A stretch of 64,000 bases of DNA. It comes from an uncultured Bacilli bacterium (GTDB lineage: Bacteria > Bacillota_I > Bacilli_A > RF39 > UBA660). The notes beneath the pieces are model-generated. The model had not been told where the DNA came from and did no database searches. It was given only the letters and a program-made list of their open reading frames with translations. Shown one piece after another: positions 34,377 through 42,941 of the stretch. Within the stretch, counting starts at the first letter, position 1. Every line of letters starts with the position of its first letter. The position numbers and the translations under genes were made by a program. The stretch lies in the NCBI GenBank assembly GCA_934096235.1, contig CAKOLO010000005.1, positions 1 to 64,000 of the forward strand, read 5' to 3'.

Positions 34377-34856
34377 ATGAGTTATACAATAATCGCTGCA
34401 ATAGGTAAAAATAGAGAACTAGGTAAAGATAATAACTTAATATGGCATTTACCTGGAGACTTAAAGTTTTTTAAAGAAACAACAACAGGACACTCAATAA
34501 TAATGGGAAGAAAAACACTAGAGTCACTTCCAAAACTACTACCAAATCGTCATCATATAGTTTTATCAAGTAGTAATGATTTTACATCAGAAATAGAACA
34601 TTATAAAACATTAAAAGAATTATTAAATAATTTAAAAGATAAAAACGAAGAATTTTTTGTAATAGGTGGCGCATCAATATATAAAGAATTTATAGATATA
34701 GTTGATAAAATGTATTTAACAGAAATAGAAGCAGAATGTAATGATGCTGATGCATATTTTCCAGAATTTAATAAAAATGAATGGAATAGAGAAGTATTAA
34801 AAGAAAGCAAAGACAATAATATTCCATATAAACATGTACTATATAAGAAGAAGTAA
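34377..34856 (+). CDS. folA: Dihydrofolate reductase
   Basis: Reduces the dihydrofolate produced by ThyA. The protein shows IAAIGKNRELGKDNNLIWHL, the NADPH-binding MGRKTLESLP, and FVIGGASIYKEF. Length is 159 aa, as usual for chromosomal DHFR. It follows thyA by 7 bp with AGGTG as ribosome site and ends the operon at a strong terminator. No resistance-type features stand out. Confidence 0.95.
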   Translation: MSYTIIAAIGKNRELGKDNNLIWHLPGDLKFFKETTTGHSIIMGRKTLESLPKLLPNRHHIVLSSSNDFTSEIEHYKTLKELLNNLKDKNEEFFVIGGASIYKEFIDIVDKMYLTEIEAECNDADAYFPEFNKNEWNREVLKESKDNNIPYKHVLYKKK

Positions 34857-34871
34857 TTCTTCTTTTTTTTG
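34845..34871 (+). terminator. Terminator of the tmk-thyA-folA operon
   Basis: AAGAAGAA / TTCTTCTT stem with GTAA loop, then T7; the left arm carries the last folA codons. Confidence 0.85.
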
Positions 34872-34910
34872 ATAAAAAAATATATTATAATATTTAAAGG
34901 AAGTGATATC

Positions 34911-35819
34911 ATGTTTGAAAAACTATTTAATAAAAATTTAAAACTATTACCAATATCAACTATATTTATAGTACTTACTTTAATAATTTGTATTTCCTTT
35001 CAAATATATTCAAAAAAAATATTAAAAACTGACTTAGAATTAAACTGTATAACATTCGATCAAACAAAAGAAAATGAAAAAGCAAAAATATCTAGTATTA
35101 AAAATATACTTTTAATCAAAGATGACTACTATTTAGTACTTAATGATGATACATTCTATGTAGCTAAAATATCAGTAAATGAAATTAAAAAAATAAGAAA
35201 AGATATATCTAAAGATAAAAAATATACTTTATATGGAGAATCTAAAAAAATAGATAAAAGTACTATAGAAGAATTCGTAAATACTTATAATAAACTAAAG
35301 AAAGATGAAACAATTACTAAAGAAGAATATAATGAAAAATTTGGATATATGTATCTAGATCAAAAGAGTATTGATGCCTCACTAACTAAAAAAAGTAACA
35401 TAGTAGTTATCTTATCTTTATTATTAGTATTAACTGGTATAACAATATCAATTATATTTATAAAAAATAATAACAAAAATTATAAATTGTTAAGAACACT
35501 TAGTAAATCAGAGATAGCTAAACTTAATAAAGAATTAAATAAATCAAAAAAATATAAAAATATCTATATAACAGAAAGTTACATAGTATTAAATAATTTA
35601 TCATTAGATTTAATAAAATATGAAAGTATAATATTCGCATACAAAGAAAATAATAAAATAATAATATATACTAAATCACTAGATAATTATAAAATAAAAG
35701 ACATAGAAGAACTTAATATATTAAAAACAATAAAATCAAAAAATAAGAATGTATTAATAGATAAAACACCTAAAAATATAGAAACATTATCTAAAAAATA
35801 CAATCTTACTATAGAATAA
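34911..35819 (+). CDS. Unknown two-TM membrane protein
   Basis: The 302-aa protein has a membrane segment near residues 12-32 and another near 165-187. The segment between them (about 130 aa, with ITKEEYNEKFGYMYLDQKSI split around residue 140) would be outside or looped. The C-terminal part is lysine/asparagine-rich and may form a PH-like beta domain (NKIIIYTKSLDNY). No family is recognised. The start at 34911 has AAAGGAAGTG upstream; an extension to 34869 is rejected. Monocistronic, ending at a bidirectional terminator. Confidence 0.6.
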   Translation: MFEKLFNKNLKLLPISTIFIVLTLIICISFQIYSKKILKTDLELNCITFDQTKENEKAKISSIKNILLIKDDYYLVLNDDTFYVAKISVNEIKKIRKDISKDKKYTLYGESKKIDKSTIEEFVNTYNKLKKDETITKEEYNEKFGYMYLDQKSIDASLTKKSNIVVILSLLLVLTGITISIIFIKNNNKNYKLLRTLSKSEIAKLNKELNKSKKYKNIYITESYIVLNNLSLDLIKYESIIFAYKENNKIIIYTKSLDNYKIKDIEELNILKTIKSKNKNVLIDKTPKNIETLSKKYNLTIE

Positions 35820-35846
35820 AAGGAAGTTTAAAACTTCCTCTTTTAA
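35818..35846. terminator. Bidirectional terminator
   Basis: AGGAAGTTT / AAACTTCCT stem with a T tail on the plus strand and an A tail preceding it, between two convergent genes. Confidence 0.8.
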
Positions 35847-36046
35847 TTATTACAGCTATTACAATTATTTGAATAACCATTATTAATAAAACCTGCACCA
35901 AAGATAATAACTAATAATATAAATAATACTAATATAATTGCTGCTCCATAGCCATAACCATATCCACTATTATAATAACCTGGATATGCACCATAATTCA
36001 TTGCATTTCCGCCAGCATATCCACCATTATATCCATAATAATACAT
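35843..36046 (-). CDS. YjcZ-like small Gly/Tyr-rich membrane protein
   Basis: The 67-aa protein starts with a Tyr/Gly/Asn-rich stretch (YYYGYNGGYAGG), has one hydrophobic segment (AAIILVLFILLVIIFGAGF) and ends NNCNSCNN. This layout resembles the YjcZ/SscA family of small spore-associated proteins in Bacilli. TAGGAGG precedes the start on the minus strand. Function is unproven; the link to sporulation is by family only, but fits other spore-type genes in the window. Confidence 0.6.
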   Translation of the reverse strand: MYYYGYNGGYAGGNAMNYGAYPGYYNSGYGYGYGAAIILVLFILLVIIFGAGFINNGYSNNCNSCNN

Positions 36047-36162
36047 ATATTACCTCCTAACTTATCTATATTATTTTATGGCTAGCTTAATATATTGACA
36101 CTACTAAAATAGTATATAATTTACATTTAATATTATTTTTTGTATAATATACATGATAGAGT

Positions 36163-37401
36163 ATGAAAAAGAGAAAGAAAGTAAAAGTATTAAAATATAT
36201 TAATAAACCAATTCTTGCATTGACTTTTTTGTTTGCATTAGTTGGGGCATTTTTTATATTAGATGCATCTTCAATATCTGCAACACTTACATATGGTAAA
36301 GATACACCATATTTCTTTTTCATAAGACAACTTTTATTTGTATTTGTATCATTTACGATTGCCTTACCACTTCTTAAAATAGAAACCAAACATTATGAAG
36401 CATTATCTTGTTTTGCAGCTTTAATATTTCTTGCATTAACTTTATCAAAGATCTTAAGTAATGCTATAACAGGAGATATTAGTACACTAACTATTAATTT
36501 AAAAGTTATACAATTACAACCAGCGGAATTTCTTAAAGTATTTTTAACACTATACTTAGGAAGTTTTCTTGGTAAATGGAGTAATTGTCAAAGGCCAAAA
36601 TGGCTAATAATAATTCCACTTTTTATATGTTTTGTAGCGTTTGCATTAGTTGTCTTAGGTGGAGACTTAGGTAGTGCAGCAATAATGGCAGCATTATTTG
36701 CATTAATATATGTTTGTACCCCTATAAGAAAAGATATAGTTTCTTCAGAAAATAAAAGTGATAAATCGTTAAAAAATATATTTATAGGACTAAAATATGC
36801 ATTAGTAATAGGATTAGTTGGAGCAATTATTTTATTAAAATTTGGATATAAAATATTACCAAAAAGCATGTTAGAATCAAGTTCAAGACTTAGTAGACTT
36901 ATTTATACAAATCCATGTGATAGATATGAAGAACAAACAGGATATCAAGTATGTAATGGATTTATAGCTATTGATAATGGCGGTCTTAAGGGAGTAGGAC
37001 AAGGTGGTTCAGTACAAAAATATCTATATTTACCAGAAAGTCATACAGACTTTATATTCCCAATAATAGTAGAAGAATTCGGAGTAATAAGTGGTATAGC
37101 AATAATATTAGTTTATATGCTCCTTACATATTTGATATTTAGAGTAGCAACTAATACATATAACTTATCAAATTCAATAATATGTTATGGCCTTGGTATA
37201 TATTTCATGCTTCATATATTTGTAAATCTTGGAGGTGTACTTGGAATAATACCATTAACAGGAGTACCACTTCCATTCTTAAGTTATGGCGGTAGTTCAT
37301 GTTTTGCAATTATCGGAGCATTCACAGTAGTACAAAGAATATATATAGAAAGTCAAATTGAAAAGAAAAATAGAGAAATAAGTAAAATAGTAAATAGATA
37401 A
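36163..37401 (+). CDS. ftsW: SEDS family peptidoglycan polymerase (FtsW/RodA)
   Basis: A 412-aa polytopic membrane glycosyltransferase with about 10 segments. LGGDLGSAAIMA and GGLKGVGQGGSVQKYLYLPE (split over the loop) carry the catalytic and family motifs, followed by HTDFIFPIIVEEFG and the end block GVPLPFLSYGGSS. The latter favours FtsW, but RodA cannot be excluded; no PBP2 or mre genes adjoin. The TATAAT at 36143-36148 leaves only a very short leader before the ATG at 36163. Confidence 0.88.
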   Translation: MKKRKKVKVLKYINKPILALTFLFALVGAFFILDASSISATLTYGKDTPYFFFIRQLLFVFVSFTIALPLLKIETKHYEALSCFAALIFLALTLSKILSNAITGDISTLTINLKVIQLQPAEFLKVFLTLYLGSFLGKWSNCQRPKWLIIIPLFICFVAFALVVLGGDLGSAAIMAALFALIYVCTPIRKDIVSSENKSDKSLKNIFIGLKYALVIGLVGAIILLKFGYKILPKSMLESSSRLSRLIYTNPCDRYEEQTGYQVCNGFIAIDNGGLKGVGQGGSVQKYLYLPESHTDFIFPIIVEEFGVISGIAIILVYMLLTYLIFRVATNTYNLSNSIICYGLGIYFMLHIFVNLGGVLGIIPLTGVPLPFLSYGGSSCFAIIGAFTVVQRIYIESQIEKKNREISKIVNR

Positions 37402-37425
37402 GGTAGTACCTTATCTATTTTATTT
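37392..37425 (+). terminator. Terminator after the SEDS gene
   Basis: Long stem AAATAGATAAGG / CCTTATCTATTT followed by TATTTAT; the left arm overlaps the stop codon. Confidence 0.75.
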
Positions 37426-37435
37426 ATAGTGTTAT

Positions 37436-37644
37436 AATGTACTAATATTAGATGAACCAACTAGAAACGTAAGCCGCTTTCTAATCCAGTAATTAGAAAA
37501 GTATTGAAAGAATTTGATGGAACTTCAATATCACATGATAGAAAATATATAGAAGAACTAGCAAATAAGCTATATTTGCTTACTAATAATGGATTAAATT
37601 TAATAGAAAAAGAAGAATTTATAGAGAAATTTATCGAAAAATAG
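37436..37644 (+). pseudogene. C-terminal fragment of an ABC-F ATPase, frameshifted
   Basis: The first frame reads NVLILDEPTRNVS, the Walker B region typical of ABC-F ribosome-associated ATPases. After a one-base deletion near 37474 the frame continues as SNPVIRKVLKEFDGTSISHD, then RKYIEELANKLYLL, to a stop at 37644. Restoring one C would give the family sequence SPLSNPVIRK. All N-terminal domains are missing and there is no start, so this is a remnant. Confidence 0.8.
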
Positions 37645-37653
37645 CCAAAAACC

Positions 37654-37682
37654 TAGACAATGTGTATAAATTGTGTTATTAT
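37654..37682 (+). promoter_or_regulatory. Promoter of rplS-lepB
   Basis: TAGACA at 37654-37659, a 17-bp spacer, TATTAT at 37677-37682. The leader can pair TTAATC (37691) with GATTAA (37713), at the place of the L19 leader of other Bacilli. Confidence 0.65.
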
Positions 37683-37744
37683 TATATCGCTTAATCCGCT
37701 GCATCTATGTATGATTAAATAAAGCACAAAGGAGGATATATAGT

Positions 37745-38083
37745 ATGAATCTAATTGACAAGATCAATAAGAAACAAATCAACCCAAATGTTCCTGATTT
37801 CCAAGTTGGAGATACAGTAAGAGTTGATGTTAAGATTAAAGAAGGTAAAAGAGAAAGAATTCAAGCATTCGAAGGAATCGTAACTGCTCGTAAAGGTGGA
37901 AGCGTATCTGAAACTTTCACAGTTAGAAAGAAAAGTGGAAGCGTTGGAGTTAATAGAATTTTCCCAGTTAATAGCCCATTAATCGATAAGATTACAGTTG
38001 TTAAAAAAGGAAAAGTAAGAAGAGCTAAACTTAACTTCTTAAAAGGATTAACAGGAAGCTTTAGAATTAAAGAAAGAAATTAG
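37745..38083 (+). CDS. rplS: 50S ribosomal protein L19
   Basis: L19 sits at the 30S-50S interface. The 112-aa protein contains VGDTVRVDVKIKEGKRERIQ (split), FEGIVTARKGGSVSETFTVR and VNRIFPVNSPLIDKI, all diagnostic. AAGGAGG precedes the ATG. An attenuator-like terminator separates it from lepB, 38 bp downstream; rplS-lepB-rbgA is a frequent order in Bacillota, but here rbgA is almost 7 kb away. Confidence 0.97.
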   Translation: MNLIDKINKKQINPNVPDFQVGDTVRVDVKIKEGKRERIQAFEGIVTARKGGSVSETFTVRKKSGSVGVNRIFPVNSPLIDKITVVKKGKVRRAKLNFLKGLTGSFRIKERN

Positions 38084-38106
38084 GTTTTACACCTAATTTT
38101 TTATTA
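38078..38106 (+). terminator. Terminator after rplS
   Basis: AATTAGGT / ACCTAATT stem, loop TTTAC, then T6; lepB follows 16 bp later, so some read-through is likely. Confidence 0.75.
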
Positions 38107-38121
38107 GATAAAGGAGAATAA

Positions 38122-38616
38122 ATGAAGAAAATATGGTATTCAATAAAAGACTATGTTTATATAGTCTTAATAGTAGTACTTATAAGAACATTCTTAATAA
38201 CACCAGCCGCAGTAAGTGGAAGTAGTATGGAAGATACCTTAAAAAGCCATGATTTAGTTATTATAAATAAATTAGTTTATAGAATAAAAGATATAGAAAG
38301 ATTTGATATAGTAGTAGTTAGCAACGAAGAAGATAATGATAGAATTATCAAAAGAATAATAGGACTTCCAAATGAAACAATAGAATATAAAGATAATAAA
38401 CTTTATATAAATGGAAAAGAAATAGAAACAAAAATAAAATTTAAAGATACAGATGATTTCAAAGTAGAAACTAAAAATGATGAATACTTCGTTTTAGGAG
38501 ACAATAGACCAGTATCAAAAGACAGCAGATTACTTGGAAATTTCCATAAAAAAGATATAGTTGGAAGAGTAGGAATAAGATTCTATCCATTTGATAAAGT
38601 AGGTTACGTAAAATAA
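38122..38616 (+). CDS. lepB: Signal peptidase I
   Basis: Cleaves signal peptides at the outer face of the membrane. One N-terminal membrane anchor (about residues 10-28) precedes the catalytic Ser in SGSSMEDTL and Lys in DRIIKRIIGLPNE; the third box reads VLGDNRPVSKDSR, with the usual GDN. The 164-aa length is typical of the Gram-positive type. AAAGGAG precedes the ATG. Downstream is a bidirectional terminator rather than the commonly following rbgA. Confidence 0.95.
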   Translation: MKKIWYSIKDYVYIVLIVVLIRTFLITPAAVSGSSMEDTLKSHDLVIINKLVYRIKDIERFDIVVVSNEEDNDRIIKRIIGLPNETIEYKDNKLYINGKEIETKIKFKDTDDFKVETKNDEYFVLGDNRPVSKDSRLLGNFHKKDIVGRVGIRFYPFDKVGYVK

Positions 38617-38646
38617 AGATGTAGAAAAAATTCTACATCTTTTTTT
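38615..38646. terminator. Bidirectional terminator after lepB
   Basis: AAAGATGTAGAA / TTCTACATCTTT 12-bp stem, AAAA loop, T6; convergent with the minus-strand gene. Confidence 0.85.
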
Positions 38647-39253
38647 AATCAGCGTGAATACCATTAATAGGCTCTTCACTATTCAAAATTTCTTGATACT
38701 CTTCATTAGTTATAAGACTAGTATTAGTAAGTAATGTTTTAATATTCTTATCAACTGGAGCAGTAATGACATATGCAAAATTCTTATTACTATCTACAAC
38801 AGAGTCATTTAATATATATAATTTAACTTTAGATCTTTTAACTACTATATCTGCAACTCTAACATTAACTTTAGAAGCATTTTCTTTGTAATAAGTATAG
38901 ACTATATATTTTTTAGAAGTATCTTTATATACAGCATTAATATTAAATTTATAACAATAGTCTTCATACTTCCTATAATCGTATATTCCCTCAATATTAA
39001 ATTCCTTATATTTTTCATCATACTTATCAAACACCTTATACTGTATATCATATTCACCAGTATAATCATCTTTTATTACAGAAAAATTTTGATTTCTAAA
39101 TCTATGATTACTAATATTTTTAGACATCAGTTCTTCACTATTAGGTTCATGAATATAAACAGGATATATAAAGAATACAAATAGTAATATCAAAACAACA
39201 ATAATTGTAATAATTATATTTTTTCTTTTATTATTTCTAACTTTTCTTTTCAT
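38645..39253 (-). CDS. Unknown membrane-anchored protein
   Basis: The 202-aa protein has a very basic N-terminus (KRKVRNNKRKN), one membrane segment (IIITIIVVLILLFVFFIYP) and an exposed domain of about 170 aa rich in Tyr, Lys and Asp, probably beta-rich. No family is recognised. It ends at the terminator shared with lepB. It is the first gene of the segment that separates lepB from rbgA. Confidence 0.6.
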   Translation of the reverse strand: MKRKVRNNKRKNIIITIIVVLILLFVFFIYPVYIHEPNSEELMSKNISNHRFRNQNFSVIKDDYTGEYDIQYKVFDKYDEKYKEFNIEGIYDYRKYEDYCYKFNINAVYKDTSKKYIVYTYYKENASKVNVRVADIVVKRSKVKLYILNDSVVDSNKNFAYVITAPVDKNIKTLLTNTSLITNEEYQEILNSEEPINGIHAD

Positions 39254-39346
39254 AAACTCACAACCTACCTTTAAATTTATGTTATCAAATTAAAATAGTT
39301 TTAGCAATAAGAAATAATTAAAAAGAATTAAAAGCACTTTAGAGAA

Positions 39347-39352
39347 TAAAAT
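39347..39352 (+). promoter_or_regulatory. -10 box of a leaderless dedA transcript
   Basis: TAAAAT lies 5 nt before the ATG at 39358, with no ribosome binding site; the -35 is unclear. Confidence 0.45.
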
Positions 39353-39357
39353 TAAGT

Positions 39358-39969
39358 ATGAAAGAATTAATGATAAGTATAATGAATAGTTATGGATATT
39401 TAGGAGTATTTTTACTAATATTAATCGAAAATATTTTTCCTCCAATTCCATCGGAAGCAATACTTCTGTTTGGTGGATTTATGACTACATACACAAGTTT
39501 AAATGTTTTGGGTATGACAACTTCTTCTACTTTTGGTTCAGTTTTAGGAGCACTTATACTTTATAAAATTGGAAGCTTATTTAATAGAGAAACATTAAAA
39601 AAAATTACTGAAACACAACTTGGAAAATTCTTAAGATTAAAAAATAGTGATATAGATTCATCATTTAATTGGTTTCAAACAAAAGGTGAAAAGACAATAT
39701 TTTTTTGTAGATTTATACCACTCATACGAAGTCTTATATCATTACCAGCAGGCATAAATAAAATGAATTTATCAAAGTTTATAGTTTATACAACACTAGG
39801 ATCGTTAATATGGAATGTATTTTTAATATCACTAGGTAATATAGTTGGAAGTAACTGGGAAAATATTCTAAAAATATTTAATCTTTATTCTATTTACGCA
39901 GTAGTACTTATATTCATAATATCAATAATTCTAATAATTAAATTTTATAAAAAGAAATCTAAAGAGTAG
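39358..39969 (+). CDS. DedA family membrane protein
   Basis: A 203-aa polytopic protein with the DedA/SNARE-associated signatures ENIFPPIPSEAILLFGG (residues about 24-40) and FFCRFIPLIRSLISLPAG (about 118-135). Family members are lipid (undecaprenyl-phosphate or phosphatidylethanolamine) flippases or are needed for membrane homeostasis; the substrate here is not known. Apparent leaderless start. A perfect hairpin terminator follows. Confidence 0.85.
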   Translation: MKELMISIMNSYGYLGVFLLILIENIFPPIPSEAILLFGGFMTTYTSLNVLGMTTSSTFGSVLGALILYKIGSLFNRETLKKITETQLGKFLRLKNSDIDSSFNWFQTKGEKTIFFCRFIPLIRSLISLPAGINKMNLSKFIVYTTLGSLIWNVFLISLGNIVGSNWENILKIFNLYSIYAVVLIFIISIILIIKFYKKKSKE

Positions 39970-39990
39970 AGAAAATATCTACTCTTTTAT
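39961..39990 (+). terminator. Terminator after dedA
   Basis: AAAGAGTAGA / TCTACTCTTT 10-bp stem, 7-nt loop, T tail. Confidence 0.8.
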
Positions 39991-40016
39991 GATATAATCA
40001 AAAAAGAAGTATAAAA

Positions 40017-40606
40017 GAAATATCAAATATAATTGGCATTGATAATTTATGTATTCGTTATGATCCTATATTTATAAGCGATAAATATACAGTAGAATAT
40101 CATATAAAAGCATTCTCTAAATTATGTAGTTTACTTAATGGATACACTAAAAAAATAATCGTATCATTTATAGATTACTATAAAAATGTAAGAAGCAACA
40201 AAAATATATAAACGATTTACCATTCACTGAAGATATATATAAAAGTATAGGAGAAAACTTTAGTAAGATTGCTAGTGAAAATAATATAACAGTTCAAACA
40301 TGTTTTGAAGATAGAAACCTAACAGAATATGGATTTACAAAAGGAGAATGTATTTCTTCAAAACTTGCTTTTAAACTAACAGGAAAAATATATAAGCCAT
40401 GGAAAGCAAGAAAAGAAAGAAAATGTAATTGCGTAGAAATGGTAGATATAGGTGCATATAATACATGCAATCATTTATGCAAATACTGTTATGCCAATTA
40501 TGACGAAAAACAAGTAAAAAATAATATTAAAAAACATAATAAAAATAGCACTTTATTAATTGGAGAACTAGAAAGCGATGATATAATAAAAGAAAGGACA
40601 AAATAA
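40017..40606 (+). pseudogene. DUF1848 family protein, truncated and frameshifted
   Basis: The first frame gives RYDPIFISDKYTVEYHI and GYTKKIIVSFIDYYKNV, then stops near 40210. The family continues in another frame with FTEDIYKSIGENFSKIA, a Cys-rich block YNTCNHLCKYCYANY and LLIGELESDD, ending at 40606. The N-terminus is missing too. DUF1848 proteins carry a CxxxCxxC cluster, probably for Fe-S; this copy cannot make an intact product. Related frames being still readable suggests recent decay. Confidence 0.8.
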
Positions 40607-40608
40607 TT

Positions 40609-41325
40609 ATGAGAATTGTATTTAAAAAATTACCATTAGAAGAAAATATTAATATAGTTAAGTGGACACTATTTGATGATAATGAAATAAGTAATTTTAG
40701 ACGCTTTGCGATAGAATTATTTCCAGAACTAGAAAATGTTAAAGAAAATGAAACTTTTAAAATAGAAGAAATAGTTACTAAAAAATATAATGAATCTATA
40801 AGTATTATGGAAAGTGAAATAGAAAGATATACTAATTTATGGAATAAATATAATAATATTTATTTTAAAGAATTAAGTGATTATTTAAATGTTAATGTAT
40901 CTTTTAATGAAGTAATAGCTTATATAGGATTTATACCTGTATTTCCAAGAAATATAGATGATCATACATTTGATTTAGGAATTAATCTTACTGATGAAAA
41001 AGTAATCGAAGTATGTGCTCATGAAACATTACATTTTTATTGGTTTAAAAAATGGTTAGAACTTTATCCCAATACTAAACGTGAAGAATTAGATTTTCCA
41101 TATAAAGTATGGCAATATAGTGAAATGGTAACAGACCCAGTATTAAATAGTGAACCATTTAATAATATGTTTCCATTTACTGAAAGAGCATATGATAGTT
41201 TTTATGAACTTAAAGATGGAAACTTAAAAGTAATGGATAAATTAAAATCTATATTTAATGAAAACATAAAAATCGAAGATAAAATAAAGAAAGGTTACAC
41301 TTATATAAGTGAATCAAAAGATTAA
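40609..41325 (+). CDS. Putative zincin metallopeptidase (HExxH), family unknown
   Basis: The 238-aa protein has HETLH near residue 142 (VCAHETLHFYWF) and a candidate third ligand about 35 residues on in YSEMVTDPV, the spacing of gluzincin-like metallopeptidases. No signal peptide or membrane segment, so it would act in the cytoplasm. I cannot name a family. GAAAGGA precedes the ATG, which lies 2 bp after the DUF1848 pseudogene. A CPBP pseudogene follows immediately. Confidence 0.6.
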   Translation: MRIVFKKLPLEENINIVKWTLFDDNEISNFRRFAIELFPELENVKENETFKIEEIVTKKYNESISIMESEIERYTNLWNKYNNIYFKELSDYLNVNVSFNEVIAYIGFIPVFPRNIDDHTFDLGINLTDEKVIEVCAHETLHFYWFKKWLELYPNTKREELDFPYKVWQYSEMVTDPVLNSEPFNNMFPFTERAYDSFYELKDGNLKVMDKLKSIFNENIKIEDKIKKGYTYISESKD

Positions 41326-41326
41326 T

Positions 41327-41673
41327 ATGAAAGAATTATTTAAAAAGAATGAAACATTGTTTACAATACTATTGATAATTGTTTAACATTTGGAATAGGG
41401 CATATAGTAAACTTACTAAATGGAGAATCTCTAATACCAACACTATTTCAAATATGCTATGCAATATCAATAGGATATTTATTTGTAACAATATTTATAA
41501 GCAGTAAATCATTGTTTCCATGTATCATAACACATGCACTTATAAATTCACTTGCAATATTTAACGTTCAAAATGAAATATCTACATACTTAATACCAAT
41601 AATTTTAATAATTATATCATTAGGCTATTCATTCTATATTAAAAAGACTCAAACCAAATATCATAAAGCTTAA
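41327..41673 (+). pseudogene. CPBP family intramembrane protease, internally deleted
   Basis: A start ATG gives MKELFKKNETLFTILLIIV then a stop; the sequence continues in another frame as FGIGHIVNLLNGESLIPTL, AISIGYLFVTIF and SLFPCIITHALINSLAIF, the C-terminal half of a CPBP (CAAX-type) protease with its two His motifs. The middle, including the EExxxR glutamates, is deleted. Confidence 0.75.
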
Positions 41674-41688
41674 GAATTTATAAATATT

Positions 41689-41712
41689 AGTAGGAAAGAT
41701 CCTACTTTTTAT
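41689..41712 (+). terminator. Terminator after the CPBP remnant
   Basis: AGTAGGA / TCCTACT stem, AAGA loop, T5. Confidence 0.75.
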
Positions 41713-41740
41713 TTATTTTATAAAAATATGTAAATTTTAA

Positions 41741-41769
41741 TTGACAAACGTGTGTTTGTATAATAATAT
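41741..41769 (+). promoter_or_regulatory. Promoter with embedded inverted repeat (TetR-type operator)
   Basis: TTGACA at 41741-41746, a 17-bp spacer and TAATAT at 41764-41769. The perfect repeat ACAAAC-GTGT-GTTTGT (41744-41759) fills the spacer, a typical place and form for a TetR-family operator. No regulator gene is nearby. Confidence 0.55.
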
Positions 41770-41840
41770 ATAAACTACATTGATTGAGAAATAAATAAAT
41801 GGTAAAATAAAAAAATATTTTAAAGGGGGTGAATACTAAA

Positions 41841-42569
41841 ATGGAAATATTAAGTACAAAAGGTTCTGAGTTTATAGTATATAATGACGAAAATACTGTA
41901 TATAAGATCTATAGAAAAGATTATAAATTAAGTCATAAAACAAAAGAAGAACTAGAATATATGTCTTCATTAAAAACAAAAAGAATATTAATGCCAAGTT
42001 CATTAATCATAATAGATGGAAAATTAAATGGATACAAAATGCCATATGTAAAAGGTAAAAAGAACATATTAGATACTAAAATGATAGATTTAATCCATGA
42101 ATTACACATCATAGATGAAGATATAAAACTATTAAGTAAAGCATTAATTAGACTATTAGATATAAATAGAGAAAATACGATATTTAATGGAAAATTATAC
42201 TTAATAGATCCAGGGAACTACCTTATAAATGATATAAAAGCATTACTTCCATACCTAGAAAATGAAAATCCAAATATTATAGAAATAATAGAAATAATAG
42301 AAGCATGGAATTATGATAAATTAAATAAACTACTAGATGAATTACTTTTTATTAATAATGATGAAATAGATTATTATTTATTAAGAAAAATAATTGAATT
42401 CTTTAGTATTGAAAGAAATAAAAAAGGTGTAAAATTTAATCTAAGTATATTTGAAACATATTTTGATACATCTTTAACTATAAGAGAATCAATAAGCAAA
42501 TTTATAAAAGAATACATAAAAATAGATGAAGAAGAGAAAAAAATATTTCTATCATTAGTATTAAAATAA
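41841..42569 (+). CDS. Protein-kinase-like protein (divergent)
   Basis: The 242-aa protein begins with a possible kinase N-lobe (GSEFIVYNDENTVYKIY with a candidate Lys), followed by MPYVKG at the hinge position and GKLYLIDPGNYL where kinases carry the DFG metal site. A canonical HRD loop is not evident, so activity is doubtful. No signal peptide or membrane segment. The ATG at 41841 has AAAGGGGGTG upstream; the GTG at 41829 is less likely. It is driven by a promoter with a TetR-type operator. Confidence 0.5.
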   Translation: MEILSTKGSEFIVYNDENTVYKIYRKDYKLSHKTKEELEYMSSLKTKRILMPSSLIIIDGKLNGYKMPYVKGKKNILDTKMIDLIHELHIIDEDIKLLSKALIRLLDINRENTIFNGKLYLIDPGNYLINDIKALLPYLENENPNIIEIIEIIEAWNYDKLNKLLDELLFINNDEIDYYLLRKIIEFFSIERNKKGVKFNLSIFETYFDTSLTIRESISKFIKEYIKIDEEEKKIFLSLVLK

Positions 42570-42941
42570 TAAAATACTTTTATAAAGATTTATGCTAAAA
42601 TATAAATATAACAAATTAGATTATGATAATATATTAAATAGTGGAGAACTTGATGAAAATAACACCATCGAAAAAATTGATTTTGATATTTTTTAAAGAG
42701 TGCTACTGATATAAAAGTTATAAATAATAAATATGGATCAAAAAAAGCAATATCATACTTATTTGGCTTTAATGAAAAAGGACTTTTGCTTGAAAATACT
42801 ATGAAGTCTTATAAATAAAGACTTTTAGTCTTATTTCTTTTTACATTTTATAACTGGAAAATGATAGTTATTTTAAATAAAATAGGGGTAATAACGACTT
42901 ATGGAAAACTTTTATATGAAACAATAAATAAGGAGGTAGTA
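42570..42941. other. Decayed region between the kinase-like gene and dinD
   Basis: A short frame at 42592-42696 (MLKYKYNKLDYDNILN...) has no ribosome site. The fragment at 42699-42818 is a remnant of a paralogue of the gene at 45047 (listed separately). The rest is AT-rich leader sequence for dinD. Confidence 0.5.
42699..42818 (+). pseudogene. Internally deleted fragment related to the gene at 45047
   Basis: The frame reads ISYLFGFNEKG joined directly to LLLENTMKSYK. The gene at 45047 has TSYLFGFDEKG and, about 30 residues later, ILLENTMNI. DNA matches flank the junction (TCATACTTATTTGG and CTTGAAAATACTATGAA are identical), so this is a duplicated copy with an internal deletion. Confidence 0.6.
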
